The notes under the pieces: generated by a model
Told to the model about the DNA's origin: nothing
Seen by the model: only the letters and a program-made list of their open reading frames with translations
The model's database searches: none
Source: Pseudomonas syringae
Lineage (GTDB): Bacteria; Pseudomonadota; Gammaproteobacteria; Pseudomonadales; Pseudomonadaceae
Direction of reading: 5' to 3'
Assembly (NCBI RefSeq): GCF_023278085.1
Contig: NZ_CP066265.1
Location: 5,094,501-5,158,500 of the forward strand
Length of the DNA: 64,000 nucleotides
Program-made: the position numbers and the translations under genes
Shown: positions 18,728-28,082 of the stretch, one piece after another
Layout: the number at the start of each line of letters is the position of its first letter
Numbering within the stretch: position 1 is the stretch's first letter

Positions 18728-19912
18728 ATGTGGTACAACGGTTTGCTCGACCTTTCCGTCTGGCAGGTAATAGCAGTCACGCTGGTAATGACCCACGTGA
18801 CGATTATTGGCGTCACGGTCTATCTGCACCGCTACTCAGCGCACCGCTCGCTTGAACTCAATGCGGGGCTGAAGCACTTCTTCCGTTTCTGGCTGTGGCT
18901 GACCACTGCCCAGAACACCCGCGAGTGGACGGCCATCCACCGCAAGCATCACGCGAAATGCGAAACCATCGACGACCCGCACAGCCCGGTCGTCAAGGGC
19001 CTGTCCACAGTGCTGCGCAAGGGCGCCGAGCTGTATCGCGAAGAAGCACAGAATCAGGACACCCTGCGCATCTACGGCAAAAACTGCCCGGAAGACTGGA
19101 TCGAGCGCAATCTGTACTCGCGCTACAAGCTGCTGGGTATCGCCCTGATGGCGGTGATCGATGTGGCCCTGTTCGGCGCCCTCGGCATCACCGTCTGGGC
19201 GGTGCAGATGATGTGGATTCCGTTCTGGGCGGCAGGCGTGGTCAACGGCCTTGGCCATGCGGTCGGCTATCGCAATTTCGAGTGCCGTGACGCGGCGACC
19301 AATCTGGTGCCGTGGGGCATCGTGATCGGCGGTGAAGAGCTGCACAACAACCACCACACCTATCCCAACTCGGCCAAGCTGTCCGTCAAGCCGTGGGAGT
19401 TCGACATGGGCTGGGCCTGGATCAAGGTGTTCAGCTTCCTGCGTCTGGCCAAGGTCCAGCGGGTTGCGCCTATCGCCCACCGGGTCGAAGGCAAGGGCAG
19501 CATGGACATGGACACCGCCATGGCGATCCTCAACAACCGGTTTCAGATCATGGCGCAGTACCGCAAGCTGGTGATCGCGCCACTGGTTGCCCAGGAGCTG
19601 GGCAAGGCTGACGAATCGGTGCGCCATCAGTTCCGCCGTGCCAAACGGCTGCTGTCACGTGAGACCAGCCTGCTCGATGACAAGCACCACCTGCGTATCC
19701 AGACCATGCTGGAACACAGTCACGCGCTGAAGGTGATCTACGAAAAACGCCTCGCGTTGCAGCAGATCTGGGTCAAGACCAGCAGCAATGGTCACGACAT
19801 GCTGTCAGCCATGAAAGAGTGGATTCACGAAGCCGAAGCCAGTGGCATTCAGTCCCTGCGCGACTTCGCTGACCAGCTGAAAACCTACTCGCTGCGCCCT
19901 GCGCACGCCTGA
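18728..19912 (+). CDS. desA: Acyl delta-9 fatty acid desaturase DesA
   Basis: A 394-residue integral-membrane desaturase that introduces a double bond into acyl chains of phospholipids, adapting membrane fluidity. The three histidine boxes binding the di-iron centre are present: HRYSAH (residue 34), HRKHH (71) and HNNHH (206). Membrane segments flank them. The start at ATG 18728 (MWYNGLLDLSVW) gives the length I recall for the PAO1 homologue; the longer frame from 18662 adds 22 unlike residues. It lies between two cyclic-di-GMP genes as in PAO1. Confidence 0.92.
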   Translation: MWYNGLLDLSVWQVIAVTLVMTHVTIIGVTVYLHRYSAHRSLELNAGLKHFFRFWLWLTTAQNTREWTAIHRKHHAKCETIDDPHSPVVKGLSTVLRKGAELYREEAQNQDTLRIYGKNCPEDWIERNLYSRYKLLGIALMAVIDVALFGALGITVWAVQMMWIPFWAAGVVNGLGHAVGYRNFECRDAATNLVPWGIVIGGEELHNNHHTYPNSAKLSVKPWEFDMGWAWIKVFSFLRLAKVQRVAPIAHRVEGKGSMDMDTAMAILNNRFQIMAQYRKLVIAPLVAQELGKADESVRHQFRRAKRLLSRETSLLDDKHHLRIQTMLEHSHALKVIYEKRLALQQIWVKTSSNGHDMLSAMKEWIHEAEASGIQSLRDFADQLKTYSLRPAHA

Positions 19913-20044
19913 TACCGTTGATCGGCGCGCCCCTCTCGGGCGCGTCCGTTTTTGAACTTCCCCCCGTTCAGCCTATCTCATCAACGTTCCCGGGAACTAC
20001 GGGAAAGGGTTTGGCAGTGCCGCCAATGCTTGAGATGCATGCTC

Positions 20045-21043
20045 ATGGAAAAGCAGTCCCCTATCGCCTCATCTGGCGCACCGATCACAGATATGCCCGC
20101 AACCGCAGAAACCCTGTTAGCCCTGATGCACGCTCAGGCCGAAGTTGCACGCTTGAGCGAACGCGAACAATTGTTCAGCTCTTTGCTGGTGAGTGTGAAC
20201 GCTGTTCTGTGGGCGTTTGACTGGGAAACCCAGCACATGGTCTACGTCAGCCCCGCCTACGAGCGCATCTTCGGGCGGTCGGCGGGGTTGCTGCTGGCCG
20301 ACTACGGCGAGTGGCGTGACAGCATCTACCCGGACGATCTCAACTACGCCGAACGCAGCCTGAGCGAAGTCATCGAGAAAGGCGCCATTGAAGATCGCGA
20401 ATACCGGATCATTCGTGCCGACGGCGAAGTTCGCTGGCTGAGCGACAAATGCTTCCTGAGCCATCGCGCCGACGCCAGTCAGCGCTTGATCGTAGTGGGC
20501 ATCGCCGAAGACATCACCGAGAAGAAACACCTCGAAGATGAACTGCAACGCCTGGCAACCACCGACGTATTGACCCAGAGCAGCAACCGCCGCCACTTCT
20601 TTGAATGCGCCCAGCGCGAGTTCGAACTGGCGCGCCTGAACGGCACACCGCTGGCCTTTCTGTTGCTCGATATCGATGACTTCAAACTGGTGAACGACAC
20701 CTACGGCCACCAGGAAGGCGATACGGTCTTGCAGCGTATCGCCGAGAGCGGTCGTTCGGCATTGAGGCGGGGTGATCTGTTCGGGCGCATTGGCGGCGAA
20801 GAATTCGCGGCGGTGTTCCCTGGCTGCGCACCGGAAATGGCCATGCAGATTGCCGAACGCCTGCAACGCGAGATCCAGCGTCAGAACTTCCAGGCTGCTG
20901 GCGTTACGTTCAGCATTACTGCCAGCCAGGGCCTGACCAATCTTGGCCCGGACGACCAGAGCCTGGAAACCCTCTACGGCCGCGCCGACGCTGCGATGTA
21001 TCAAGCCAAACGCCAGGGCAAGAACCAGATCGTACTGGTCTGA
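20045..21043 (+). CDS. PAS-GGDEF diguanylate cyclase
   Basis: A protein of about 332 residues. A short coiled N-terminus is followed by a PAS/PAC sensor (about 45-160) and a GGDEF domain with GGEEF as the active-site motif and RRGD exactly five residues upstream, the RxxD allosteric inhibition site. It should make cyclic-di-GMP with product feedback. No membrane segment is seen, so it is probably cytosolic. The start is uncertain: ATGs at 20039 and 20045 are close together and the frame is open back to 19952. Confidence 0.87.
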   Translation: MEKQSPIASSGAPITDMPATAETLLALMHAQAEVARLSEREQLFSSLLVSVNAVLWAFDWETQHMVYVSPAYERIFGRSAGLLLADYGEWRDSIYPDDLNYAERSLSEVIEKGAIEDREYRIIRADGEVRWLSDKCFLSHRADASQRLIVVGIAEDITEKKHLEDELQRLATTDVLTQSSNRRHFFECAQREFELARLNGTPLAFLLLDIDDFKLVNDTYGHQEGDTVLQRIAESGRSALRRGDLFGRIGGEEFAAVFPGCAPEMAMQIAERLQREIQRQNFQAAGVTFSITASQGLTNLGPDDQSLETLYGRADAAMYQAKRQGKNQIVLV

Positions 21044-21153
21044 AATGCCTTCTCGAAGGCAGAAAGCACGACTGGTCCATCGCGAACAAGGCGGATCGCC
21101 ACCCCGGTCGCTCCCACAAGTGCGCACACGGCACCAAGCCCTGTAGGAGTCTG

Positions 21154-21327
21154 CGGTGCCCTGTAGGAGCGGACTTGTCCGCGAAGAGTTCGTTGCAGTC
21201 GATGGATTTTCTGCGTCAGGAATACCGCCTTCGCGAACAAGTTCGCTCTTACAGGAGAACGCGGTGCCCTGTAGGAGCGGACTTGTCCGCGAAGAGTCCG
21301 GTACAGTCGATGGATTTTCTGCGTCAG
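21154..21327. repeat. Direct repeat of a 66-nt unit carrying a REP-like palindrome
   Basis: A 66-nt unit starting CGGTGCCCTGTAGGAGCGGA is present at 21154-21219 and again at 21262-21327 with few changes. It contains GGAGCGGACTTGTCCGCGAAG, where GCGGACTTGTCCGC is a palindrome, a common Pseudomonas extragenic REP core. An inverted relative (TTCGCGAACAAGTTCGC) lies between the copies. The block fills the gap between two convergent genes. Confidence 0.8.
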
Positions 21328-21335
21328 TCAGGTTT

Positions 21336-22730
21336 TTACTTTTCGGGCGGACCCTGAATAGCGCCAGCCGGATCCTCGATCGCAGCAGGCTCTTCAGCAG
21401 GAGCCTCAGGTGCCAGGTCCAGTAAGTCGGGCTCGTCTTCCTCTTCTGCCGCTTGAACAGCAGCATCTGGCTCGGTCGGCACCGGCCTCAGCAAACTCGG
21501 ATCAGTCACACCGGTCAGCTTCTTGCGCAGTCGCTGTAGATCGCCCACGCTCAGCTTCAGCAGCTTGGCCGACTTGGTCTTGACCAGCTCAGTGACACTT
21601 TCCTCCTCGCCTAACCGCGCCATTTGGCCCGCCAGGTTCATCGCCAGAACTTCGCGCGTGTAGATGCCGGTGTTGTACTGATACACCGCAGCGATCAGCT
21701 CGCGCAGTTCCAGCGGCAAGCGCCAGCGGGTGCGCAACGCAGAACCGAACGCGGCGGAATACTGCTCCAGGGCGTGTTTGATGACCTGCTCGTTCAGCCC
21801 CCCACCGGCCAGCAGCCATTCCTGCAGGCAACCCACTACCGCCAGATCACCCAGCGATTGCAGCAGCCCGGCGCAGAAACAGCGCTCCACATCCAGCTCC
21901 AGCATGCCGCCCAGAATACGCGCGTAGTCGGCGGTACGCTGCGACATGGCCCACAGCTCACTGGCCTGCGCCAGCAACGCATCGTCGGTGAGTACAGCCA
22001 TGCGTTTTTTGGCCAGCCCCAACGCAATGTTCGCGCCCTGCACCGGCCCCAGAACGGCCAAAGCCCCGGCCAGCGACTGAATCGGCTTGCCCAGATGCTG
22101 GGCAGCGCTGTTGGCGGCGGCAACCAGCACGGCGGTGATGTGCGGATCGTTGCGTAGCTCCTGTTCCAGCAACACCGGATCAGTTCCGCCCGGCGTCTGA
22201 CTGAGCTTGATCGCCGTCGCGACATCGACGTACAGCGGCGCACCGTCTGCGATATCACGACGCTTGTCGAGAAACGCGGTCAGGGTCAGCCCAGGTGTCA
22301 GCGCTGGCACATCGCCCGGAGCCGGAGCGCGATGCTCCAGCAGCAGCCCTTCCAGGCGCTGGCGCAAACCCTCGGTGTTCAGCGGCTTGGTCAGGTAGGC
22401 CGTCGGCGCCAGCGGCACGACCTCGCGCACGCTGGCGCTGTCGTTGCGGTTGCTGAGCAGGATGAAAGGGATGACGGGCTGACGACGCAGGTTGCGCACA
22501 CCGCGCAGCAGGCTCAGCCCGTCAATACCCGGCAACTCGCGCGAGGCGATGACCAGATCAGGAAGATGCTTCTTCATCCACTCGACAGCCTGTTTGCCAT
22601 CGGTGCACATCTCCAGTTCGACATCCGCACGCACACCCAACACCAGATCACTCAGCGTCTCGCGGACCCACGGGTCAGACTCAGCAATTAATACGCGAGG
22701 AACCGCGGGCAAAACTACAGCAGTCATCAT
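21336..22730 (-). CDS. Receiver-HDOD domain protein with degenerate receiver
   Basis: A 464-residue cytosolic protein: N-terminal CheY-like receiver (10-125), HDOD domain (about 140-345) and an acidic, Pro/Glu-rich tail. The receiver keeps the acidic pocket (IAESDPW) and the switch lysine (YLTKPL), but the phosphoacceptor position in LVIASRELPGIDG is Ser, where Asp is expected. Signalling through this domain is thus probably phosphorylation-independent. HDOD domains are nuclease/phosphohydrolase-related signalling modules without confirmed catalysis. ATGs at 22730 and 22727 are equally possible starts. Confidence 0.85.
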   Translation of the reverse strand: MMTAVVLPAVPRVLIAESDPWVRETLSDLVLGVRADVELEMCTDGKQAVEWMKKHLPDLVIASRELPGIDGLSLLRGVRNLRRQPVIPFILLSNRNDSASVREVVPLAPTAYLTKPLNTEGLRQRLEGLLLEHRAPAPGDVPALTPGLTLTAFLDKRRDIADGAPLYVDVATAIKLSQTPGGTDPVLLEQELRNDPHITAVLVAAANSAAQHLGKPIQSLAGALAVLGPVQGANIALGLAKKRMAVLTDDALLAQASELWAMSQRTADYARILGGMLELDVERCFCAGLLQSLGDLAVVGCLQEWLLAGGGLNEQVIKHALEQYSAAFGSALRTRWRLPLELRELIAAVYQYNTGIYTREVLAMNLAGQMARLGEEESVTELVKTKSAKLLKLSVGDLQRLRKKLTGVTDPSLLRPVPTEPDAAVQAAEEEDEPDLLDLAPEAPAEEPAAIEDPAGAIQGPPEK

Positions 22731-22813
22731 GACTCTCCGATGTCGATGCGCTCACCTTAGCCAATGCAATCGCCCGTACATAGCCAAAACAGCGAAATAC
22801 CTTGCTCCAGACG

Positions 22814-22844
22814 AAAAAAAACCCGTCGAAACGGGCTTTTTTTG
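22814..22844. terminator. Bidirectional rho-independent terminator
   Basis: A-run, ACCCGTCGAAACGGGCT stem-loop, T-run. It lies 43 nt downstream of the gabT stop on the minus strand and would end gabT transcription. Confidence 0.85.
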
Positions 22845-22886
22845 TCTGTTTGGTCACAAATTAATCAATTCGTGACTTCACATTTT

Positions 22887-24167
22887 TCAGGCGATTTCAG
22901 CAAAACATTCGTCGAGAATCGCCAGGCCACGGTTCAGCAATTCATCTTCGGCGGTCAGCGGTACAAGCACCCGCAACACGTTGCCATAAGTGCCGCACGA
23001 CAGCAGGATCAGACCCTTGTCCCGCGCCTTGGCGACAACCTGAGCGACTGCTGCCGCGTTAGGCTTGTGCGAGTCGCCGTCTTCAAACAGCTCAACCGCA
23101 ATCATCGCGCCCAGCGCACGCACTTCACCGATGACCGGGTACTTGGCCTGCATCGCCTTGAGCGACGTTACCAGATGTTCGCCCAGTGCCTGGCAGCGCT
23201 CCAGCAGGTGCTCTTCTTCAAAAATATCCAGCACCGCCAGTGCCGCCGCACAGGCTACCGGGCTGCCCGCGTACGTGCCGCCCAGGCCGCCCGGTGCGAT
23301 GGCATCCATGTACTCGGCCTTGCCGCACACACCCGCCAGCGGGAAGCCGCCAGCGATGGACTTGGCAAAAGTGGTCAGATCGGCAGCAACGCCCATCTGC
23401 TCCATGGCGAAGAAGGTGCCGGTACGGCCAGCGCCGGTCTGCACTTCGTCAGCGATCAACAGGATGCCGTGCTTGTCGCACAGCTCGCGCAGACGCTTCA
23501 TGAACGCCTTCGGCGCCACGTAGAAACCACCCTCGCCCTGCACCGGCTCGATGATGATTGCAGCGATGTCTCTAGGCTCGGCATCGTTCTTGAAAATGCG
23601 CTCGATGCTGGCGATGGAATCATCAACGCTCACGCCGTGCAGCTCGCACGGGTACAGCGCACGGAAGATACCGCCCGGCATCAGGCCCATGCCGGCCGAG
23701 TAAGGCACCACCTTGCCGGTCAGACCGAGGGTCATCATGGTCCGACCGTGGTAAGCGCCAGTGAAAGCGATCACACCGGCACGGCCAGTGGCAGCACGCG
23801 CGATTTTGACGGCGTTTTCCACCGCTTCGGAACCGGTGGTCACCAGCAGGGTTTTCTTCTCGAAATCACCCGGGACCTTGGCGTTGACCTTCTCGCACAG
23901 CTCGACGTACGGCTCGTAAGCCAGTACCTGGAAGCAGGTGTGGGTCAGCTTGGTCAGCTGCTCTTGCACCGCTGCAACGATTTTCGGGTGCAGGTGGCCG
24001 GTGTTCAGCACAGCGATGCCGCCGGCGAAGTCGATGAATTCACGACCTTCTACGTCGGTCACTGTGGCGTTCTTCGCCGAAGCAGCGAAGATCGGGTGGA
24101 TCTGCCCGACGCCGCGCGGGACGGCAGCATGGCGGCGTTGCATCAGGGAGTCGTTAGTCTTGCTCAT
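22887..24167 (-). CDS. gabT: 4-aminobutyrate aminotransferase GabT
   Basis: A 426-residue class III PLP aminotransferase. It transfers the amino group of GABA to 2-oxoglutarate, giving succinate semialdehyde and glutamate. Visible motifs: GSEAVENAVKIARAATGR, GAYHGRT, LIADEVQTGAGRTGTFFAMEQ and FAKSIAGGFPLAGV with the PLP lysine. Length is standard. It follows gabD on the same strand 180 nt away, forming a GABA catabolic pair. Confidence 0.94.
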   Translation of the reverse strand: MSKTNDSLMQRRHAAVPRGVGQIHPIFAASAKNATVTDVEGREFIDFAGGIAVLNTGHLHPKIVAAVQEQLTKLTHTCFQVLAYEPYVELCEKVNAKVPGDFEKKTLLVTTGSEAVENAVKIARAATGRAGVIAFTGAYHGRTMMTLGLTGKVVPYSAGMGLMPGGIFRALYPCELHGVSVDDSIASIERIFKNDAEPRDIAAIIIEPVQGEGGFYVAPKAFMKRLRELCDKHGILLIADEVQTGAGRTGTFFAMEQMGVAADLTTFAKSIAGGFPLAGVCGKAEYMDAIAPGGLGGTYAGSPVACAAALAVLDIFEEEHLLERCQALGEHLVTSLKAMQAKYPVIGEVRALGAMIAVELFEDGDSHKPNAAAVAQVVAKARDKGLILLSCGTYGNVLRVLVPLTAEDELLNRGLAILDECFAEIA

Positions 24168-24347
24168 GTATTCCTCATTCGCCGCTCATCGGTCGGCGTG
24201 GTTCAAGGATCAAGCGGGCTGGATCAACTGCGGCAGCATACGATGATCGACTGCTGCAGCCTTCAGGCCACCAAGAAACTGCTGTGCTGCAAAAAGCCGA
24301 TGACACGTCGCTCTCGCGCGCCATCGGCTGCAATACCCCTGCGTCAA

Positions 24348-25790
24348 TCAGACCGACAGGCAGAGGTATTTGATTTCCAGATAATCTTCGATGCCGTACT
24401 TGGAGCCTTCACGGCCCAGACCGGACGACTTGATACCGCCGAACGGTGCCAGCTCGTTGGAGATCAGGCCGGTATTGATACCCACCATGCCATATTCCAG
24501 CGCCTCGGCAACCCGGAACACACGGCTCATGTTCTGCGCATAGAAGTACGACGCCAGACCGAACTCGGTGTCGTTGGCCAGCGCAATCGCTTCAGCCTCG
24601 TCCTTGAAGCGGAACAGCGGCGCCAGCGGGCCAAAGGTTTCTTCCCTGGCGACGGCTGCATCTTTCGACACATTGACCAGAATAGTCGGTTCGAAGAAAG
24701 AACCTTCCAGGCTGTTGCCGCCGGTCAGCACGGTCGCGCCTTTGCTGACCGCATCGGCGATGTGTTCCTTGACCTTGGCCACCGCCTTGTCGTCGATCAG
24801 CGGGCCGGTGGTGATGCCGTCTTCCAGACCGTTACCGATCTTCAGCTTGCCGACCGCCGCCTTGAGCTTCTCGGCGAACGCGTCATACACCGCGTCCTGC
24901 ACATAGATGCGGTTGGCACAGACGCAGGTCTGGCCGTTGTTGCGGTACTTGGAGATCATCGCGCCTTCGACCGCCTTGTCGAGATCAGCATCGTCGAACA
25001 CGATGAAAGGCGCGTTACCGCCCAGCTCCAGCGACACTTTCTTGATGTCCTTGGCGCATTCAGCCATCAACTGGCGACCAATCTCGGTCGAGCCCGTGAA
25101 CGACAACTTACGCACGATCGGGTTACCGGTCAGCTCGCTGCCGATATCGCCCGCGCTGCCAGTCACGACACTGAACACCCCGGCCGGGATACCCGCACGC
25201 TCGGCCAGCTCAGCCAGCGCCAGTGCCGAAAACGGCGTTTGCGATGCAGGCTTGAGCACCATGGTGCACCCCGCCGCCAGCGCAGGACCGGCCTTGCGGG
25301 TGATCATCGCTGCCGGGAAATTCCACGGGGTGATCGCTGCCGTCACACCAATCGGCTGCTTGAGCACGATCAGGCGCTTGTCCGGCTGGTGACCGGGAAT
25401 CACATCGCCATAGACGCGCTTGGCTTCTTCCGCGAACCACTCGATGAACGACGCGGCGTAGGTGATCTCGCCCTTGGCCTCAGCCAGTGGCTTGCCCTGC
25501 TCCAGGGTCATCAGCAGACCCAGGTCGTCCTGATTCTCGATCATCAGCTCAAACCAGCGACGCAGCTTGTTGCCGCGCTCTTTCGCCGTCAGCGCACGCC
25601 AGGCCGGCAGCGCCTTGTCAGCCGCCTCAATCGCCCGACGCGTCTCGGCCGCGCCCATTTTCGGCACGGTGCCGAGGATTTCGTTGGTCGCCGGGTTGTT
25701 GACCTTGATCGACTGACCACCGTCCGCGTCCAGCCACTGGCCGTTGATGTAGGCTTGCTGGCGGAACAGAGTGGAATCTTTAAGCTGCAT
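24348..25790 (-). CDS. gabD: NADP-dependent succinate-semialdehyde dehydrogenase GabD
   Basis: A 480-residue aldehyde dehydrogenase that oxidises succinate semialdehyde to succinate, the step after GabT. Motifs: PWNFPAAMITRK, SFTGSTEIGRQL, LELGGNAPFIVFDDADLD with the general-base Glu, and NNGQTCVCANRIYVQ with the catalytic Cys; the C-terminal GLGREGSKYGIEDYLEIKY is typical of GabD. A long open frame on the opposite strand across gabT-gabD is a shadow. Confidence 0.94.
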   Translation of the reverse strand: MQLKDSTLFRQQAYINGQWLDADGGQSIKVNNPATNEILGTVPKMGAAETRRAIEAADKALPAWRALTAKERGNKLRRWFELMIENQDDLGLLMTLEQGKPLAEAKGEITYAASFIEWFAEEAKRVYGDVIPGHQPDKRLIVLKQPIGVTAAITPWNFPAAMITRKAGPALAAGCTMVLKPASQTPFSALALAELAERAGIPAGVFSVVTGSAGDIGSELTGNPIVRKLSFTGSTEIGRQLMAECAKDIKKVSLELGGNAPFIVFDDADLDKAVEGAMISKYRNNGQTCVCANRIYVQDAVYDAFAEKLKAAVGKLKIGNGLEDGITTGPLIDDKAVAKVKEHIADAVSKGATVLTGGNSLEGSFFEPTILVNVSKDAAVAREETFGPLAPLFRFKDEAEAIALANDTEFGLASYFYAQNMSRVFRVAEALEYGMVGINTGLISNELAPFGGIKSSGLGREGSKYGIEDYLEIKYLCLSV

Positions 25791-26064
25791 GTCGGGCCTC
25801 CTAAACAGCGCCGCACAAAGGCGGAGCTAACAATTGAATATCGATGCACCCCGTTTGGAAGCCATCGTCAGGAAAACATTCCATCGGGTTCCAGCGATGC
25901 GCAACGCATAAAAGCAGGAAGACCGAACAAGAGCGTTTGAAATCTCAAACGAATCCTAGGCATTGCGGGGGCAAAGGACAATAGCCCGTTCGAAAAAAAG
26001 AACGGCCAGATGGTTCTGTGTGGTTTTCTGATCAGTGTCAGCCCCGGATGAGACTGCACCACTG

Positions 26065-27327
26065 TCAATAATCGGGAAGCGTGAACGACTGGACCGCCGG
26101 AGTGAGCGCCTTGGCCGTACGCCTGACAATAAAAGGGGTTGCAACAATCCGCTGCACAGCGCGAAGAATCTTTACTCCTGCACGACTTTGCGGATGAACC
26201 AGACGCGGCACAAGCTTCGGTACGCTCTGCGACTTCTTCACCACCGGGCGCAGAACGTACTCATACGCGGCGAGGGCCTCTGCAATCGTGTCGGTTTTGG
26301 TGAGTTCGCCCGCCAGCACATACGCGCCAATCAGCGACAACGAAGCACCGACCCCGCCCAGCGGCGTGACACACCACGCCGCATCACCCAGCAACACCAC
26401 AGGGCCGTTCGACCAGCGATCCATCTTCACCTGGCGCAGGTCATCGAACCAGAAGTCCTCCGCGACCTCCATCCCGGCCAGCAGACGAGGCACCTCCCAG
26501 CCCGCGCCCTCGAAAGACGCCCGAAGAAAAGCCTTTTGCTCTTCAACACTGCCGCCGACCGCAAGGTGCTTCTGACCCTGCACATTGAAAAACGCCCGCG
26601 TCGTACCACGGTTGTCCGGACGAACACCTGCACTTCGACCACCCACTGCGTTGTACCAACGCGCAGTCTGACTGTCGCTCGGTGCGCGAGGCACGGTAAA
26701 AAAGGCGCTCGCCAGATCCATCCTGCGCGGCCGATTCTCACCGGGGAACACCAGCTCCCGCGTACGCGAACCAACACCTTCGGCAATGATCAGCAAATCG
26801 AAACGCTCCTCGCCACCGTCCTCAAACGTGACACTCACACCCGCATCATCGTGCTCGACCGAAACGATCCGATCACCAAAACGATAGAACGCGTCGGCAG
26901 AAGAAGCCTCGTAAAGCAGGCGCGCAAGGTCACCGCGCAACACCTCAAGCTCAGCCGTCGGGCCGTCGCCCTCCAGACCGGACAGATCAATGCGCGCCGC
27001 CGTACGGTTGTCCTCATCGACCCACGCAATCCCCGTCTCGCCGGTATTGAGGTCCTTCACCGCCTGCTCAAGCCCCATCAGACGCAGCACTTCACGCGCG
27101 GCACCCCGCACATCCACATTCTGCCCGCCATCGCGAAAGGCAGGCGCCTGCTCGATGACCGTGACATCGCAGTTACGCTGCGTCAGCCACCACGCCGCAG
27201 CGCAACCCGCGATGCTGGCCCCGGTGACAAGAACGCGACACGGGCTGCGCTCGATGCTTTTGAACTGATTGATAGGAGGCCCCCGGTGAGAACGATCTGG
27301 GTGGATGATGTGGGGTGCATCATGCAC
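26065..27327 (-). CDS. FAD-dependent monooxygenase (UbiH/PHBH type)
   Basis: A protein of up to 420 residues. The dinucleotide-binding segment [18 protein letters not shown] and the second FAD motif [20 protein letters not shown] identify a class A flavoprotein hydroxylase. Some family members act on aromatic compounds or antibiotics; the substrate here cannot be told. The ATG at 27327 gives about 30 residues before the FAD motif, more than usual, and no better in-frame start is visible, so the N-terminus is uncertain. It lies just before the tRNA and is probably the last core gene on this side. Confidence 0.82.
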   Translation of the reverse strand: MHDAPHIIHPDRSHRGPPINQFKSIERSPCRVLVTGASIAGCAAAWWLTQRNCDVTVIEQAPAFRDGGQNVDVRGAAREVLRLMGLEQAVKDLNTGETGIAWVDEDNRTAARIDLSGLEGDGPTAELEVLRGDLARLLYEASSADAFYRFGDRIVSVEHDDAGVSVTFEDGGEERFDLLIIAEGVGSRTRELVFPGENRPRRMDLASAFFTVPRAPSDSQTARWYNAVGGRSAGVRPDNRGTTRAFFNVQGQKHLAVGGSVEEQKAFLRASFEGAGWEVPRLLAGMEVAEDFWFDDLRQVKMDRWSNGPVVLLGDAAWCVTPLGGVGASLSLIGAYVLAGELTKTDTIAEALAAYEYVLRPVVKKSQSVPKLVPRLVHPQSRAGVKILRAVQRIVATPFIVRRTAKALTPAVQSFTLPDY

Positions 27328-27508
27328 CCGAAGCGAGTGGGCTGAAAGCCGGGTGTGGGTTTAGGTAAGGTGCTTTGAACGCTGGGGTCATGTAACGCGA
27401 TGAGACGGGGGCAGGCGTGGGCCAATGGGGGCGGCTAATCGTATTTGCGTCACGCACCGCCCGCAACTGGACGCCCCGTACCCATGTGAGTATCATGGCG
27501 CCCGCGCT

Positions 27509-27585
27509 GCACCAGTAGCTCAGCTGGATAGAGTACTGCCCTCCGAAGGCAGGGGTCGTGGGTTCGAATCCCGCCTGGTGCACCA
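27509..27585 (+). tRNA. tRNA-Arg (anticodon CCG)
   Basis: A 77-nt cloverleaf: acceptor GCACCAG pairs with CTGGTGC, followed by an encoded CCA end; D arm with AGCTCAGCTGGATAGAG; anticodon stem CTGCC/GGCAG around loop CTCCGAA, anticodon CCG; T arm GGGTTCGAATCCC. It decodes CGG. Its 3' end is repeated at 36964-37010, marking it as the attachment site of an integrated element. Confidence 0.97.
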
Positions 27586-27670
27586 TATTTTGCAGTTTGG
27601 ATGTGTCTTGAGTTGTGGACAGTCTACGAAATGCCCGAAGCCCGCCTTGTGCGGGCTTTTTTTGTTTTTG
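27541..27670. repeat. attL-like site: tRNA-Arg 3' half plus downstream flank
   Basis: The stretch from the anticodon loop through the CCA end and the following ~80 nt (GGACAGTCTACGAA and the terminator) is copied imperfectly at 36964-37082, and its post-tRNA part again at 39486-39578. Such direct repeats of a tRNA 3' end are the classic scar of a tyrosine-integrase-mediated integration. The part within the tRNA keeps the tRNA functional. Confidence 0.75.
27638..27668 (+). terminator. Rho-independent terminator of the tRNA-Arg gene
   Basis: AAGCCCGCCTTGTGCGGGCTT stem-loop followed by a T-rich run, 53 nt after the tRNA. The same hairpin recurs after both downstream repeat copies (about 37049 and 39549). 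Confidence 0.85.
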
Positions 27671-28082
27671 CACAAAATGAACAATCTAGGCCCTAGCACA
27701 CGACCTCGTGAAAACATGACACCAAATTTGTAGCTCCGCTCCTCCCGACTAGCAGCCTGCTTTCGGCCAAAAGTCGTCGTTTGGATTCCCTATTAAGTTT
27801 AGGGCTAACCGATTTGGCAAGACAACTGCCATTCAGGCCTGCTAGCATCTGGCTAATTAAAAGGGATCCAAATTGGTAAGGGATAACATGCTCTGCAGAG
27901 TGCACCACATATCTTCGTCAACAGAAGCTTCCCGCTCGGATGGCAGTCAAAAAAACCTCAAAATGGCAACTGCTCAACGTAATTTAGATCTAATTTTTTG
28001 GCTGCTAGCTAATATTTTTAGAAAAATAAATATATTCTCATTTCCAGCTTTAAAGAAGCTGAGGCACATTCCATAGGGTTTT
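27671..28082. other. Left edge of the island; no gene seen
   Basis: This stretch is more AT-rich toward its right end. Short open frames here have no recognisable start signals or similarity. TTCGGCCAAAAGTCGTCGTTTGG at 27762 resembles a GGCCAAGAGCGGACGTT-like sequence also seen at 40313, 44012 and 47438 in other gaps of the accessory region. Confidence 0.5.

Noticed and set aside
22764..25940. A 1058-codon open frame on the + strand
   Set aside because: It lies opposite gabT and gabD, which show full enzyme motifs; the translation is rich in Arg/Gln/His typical of an antisense frame in GC-rich genes.
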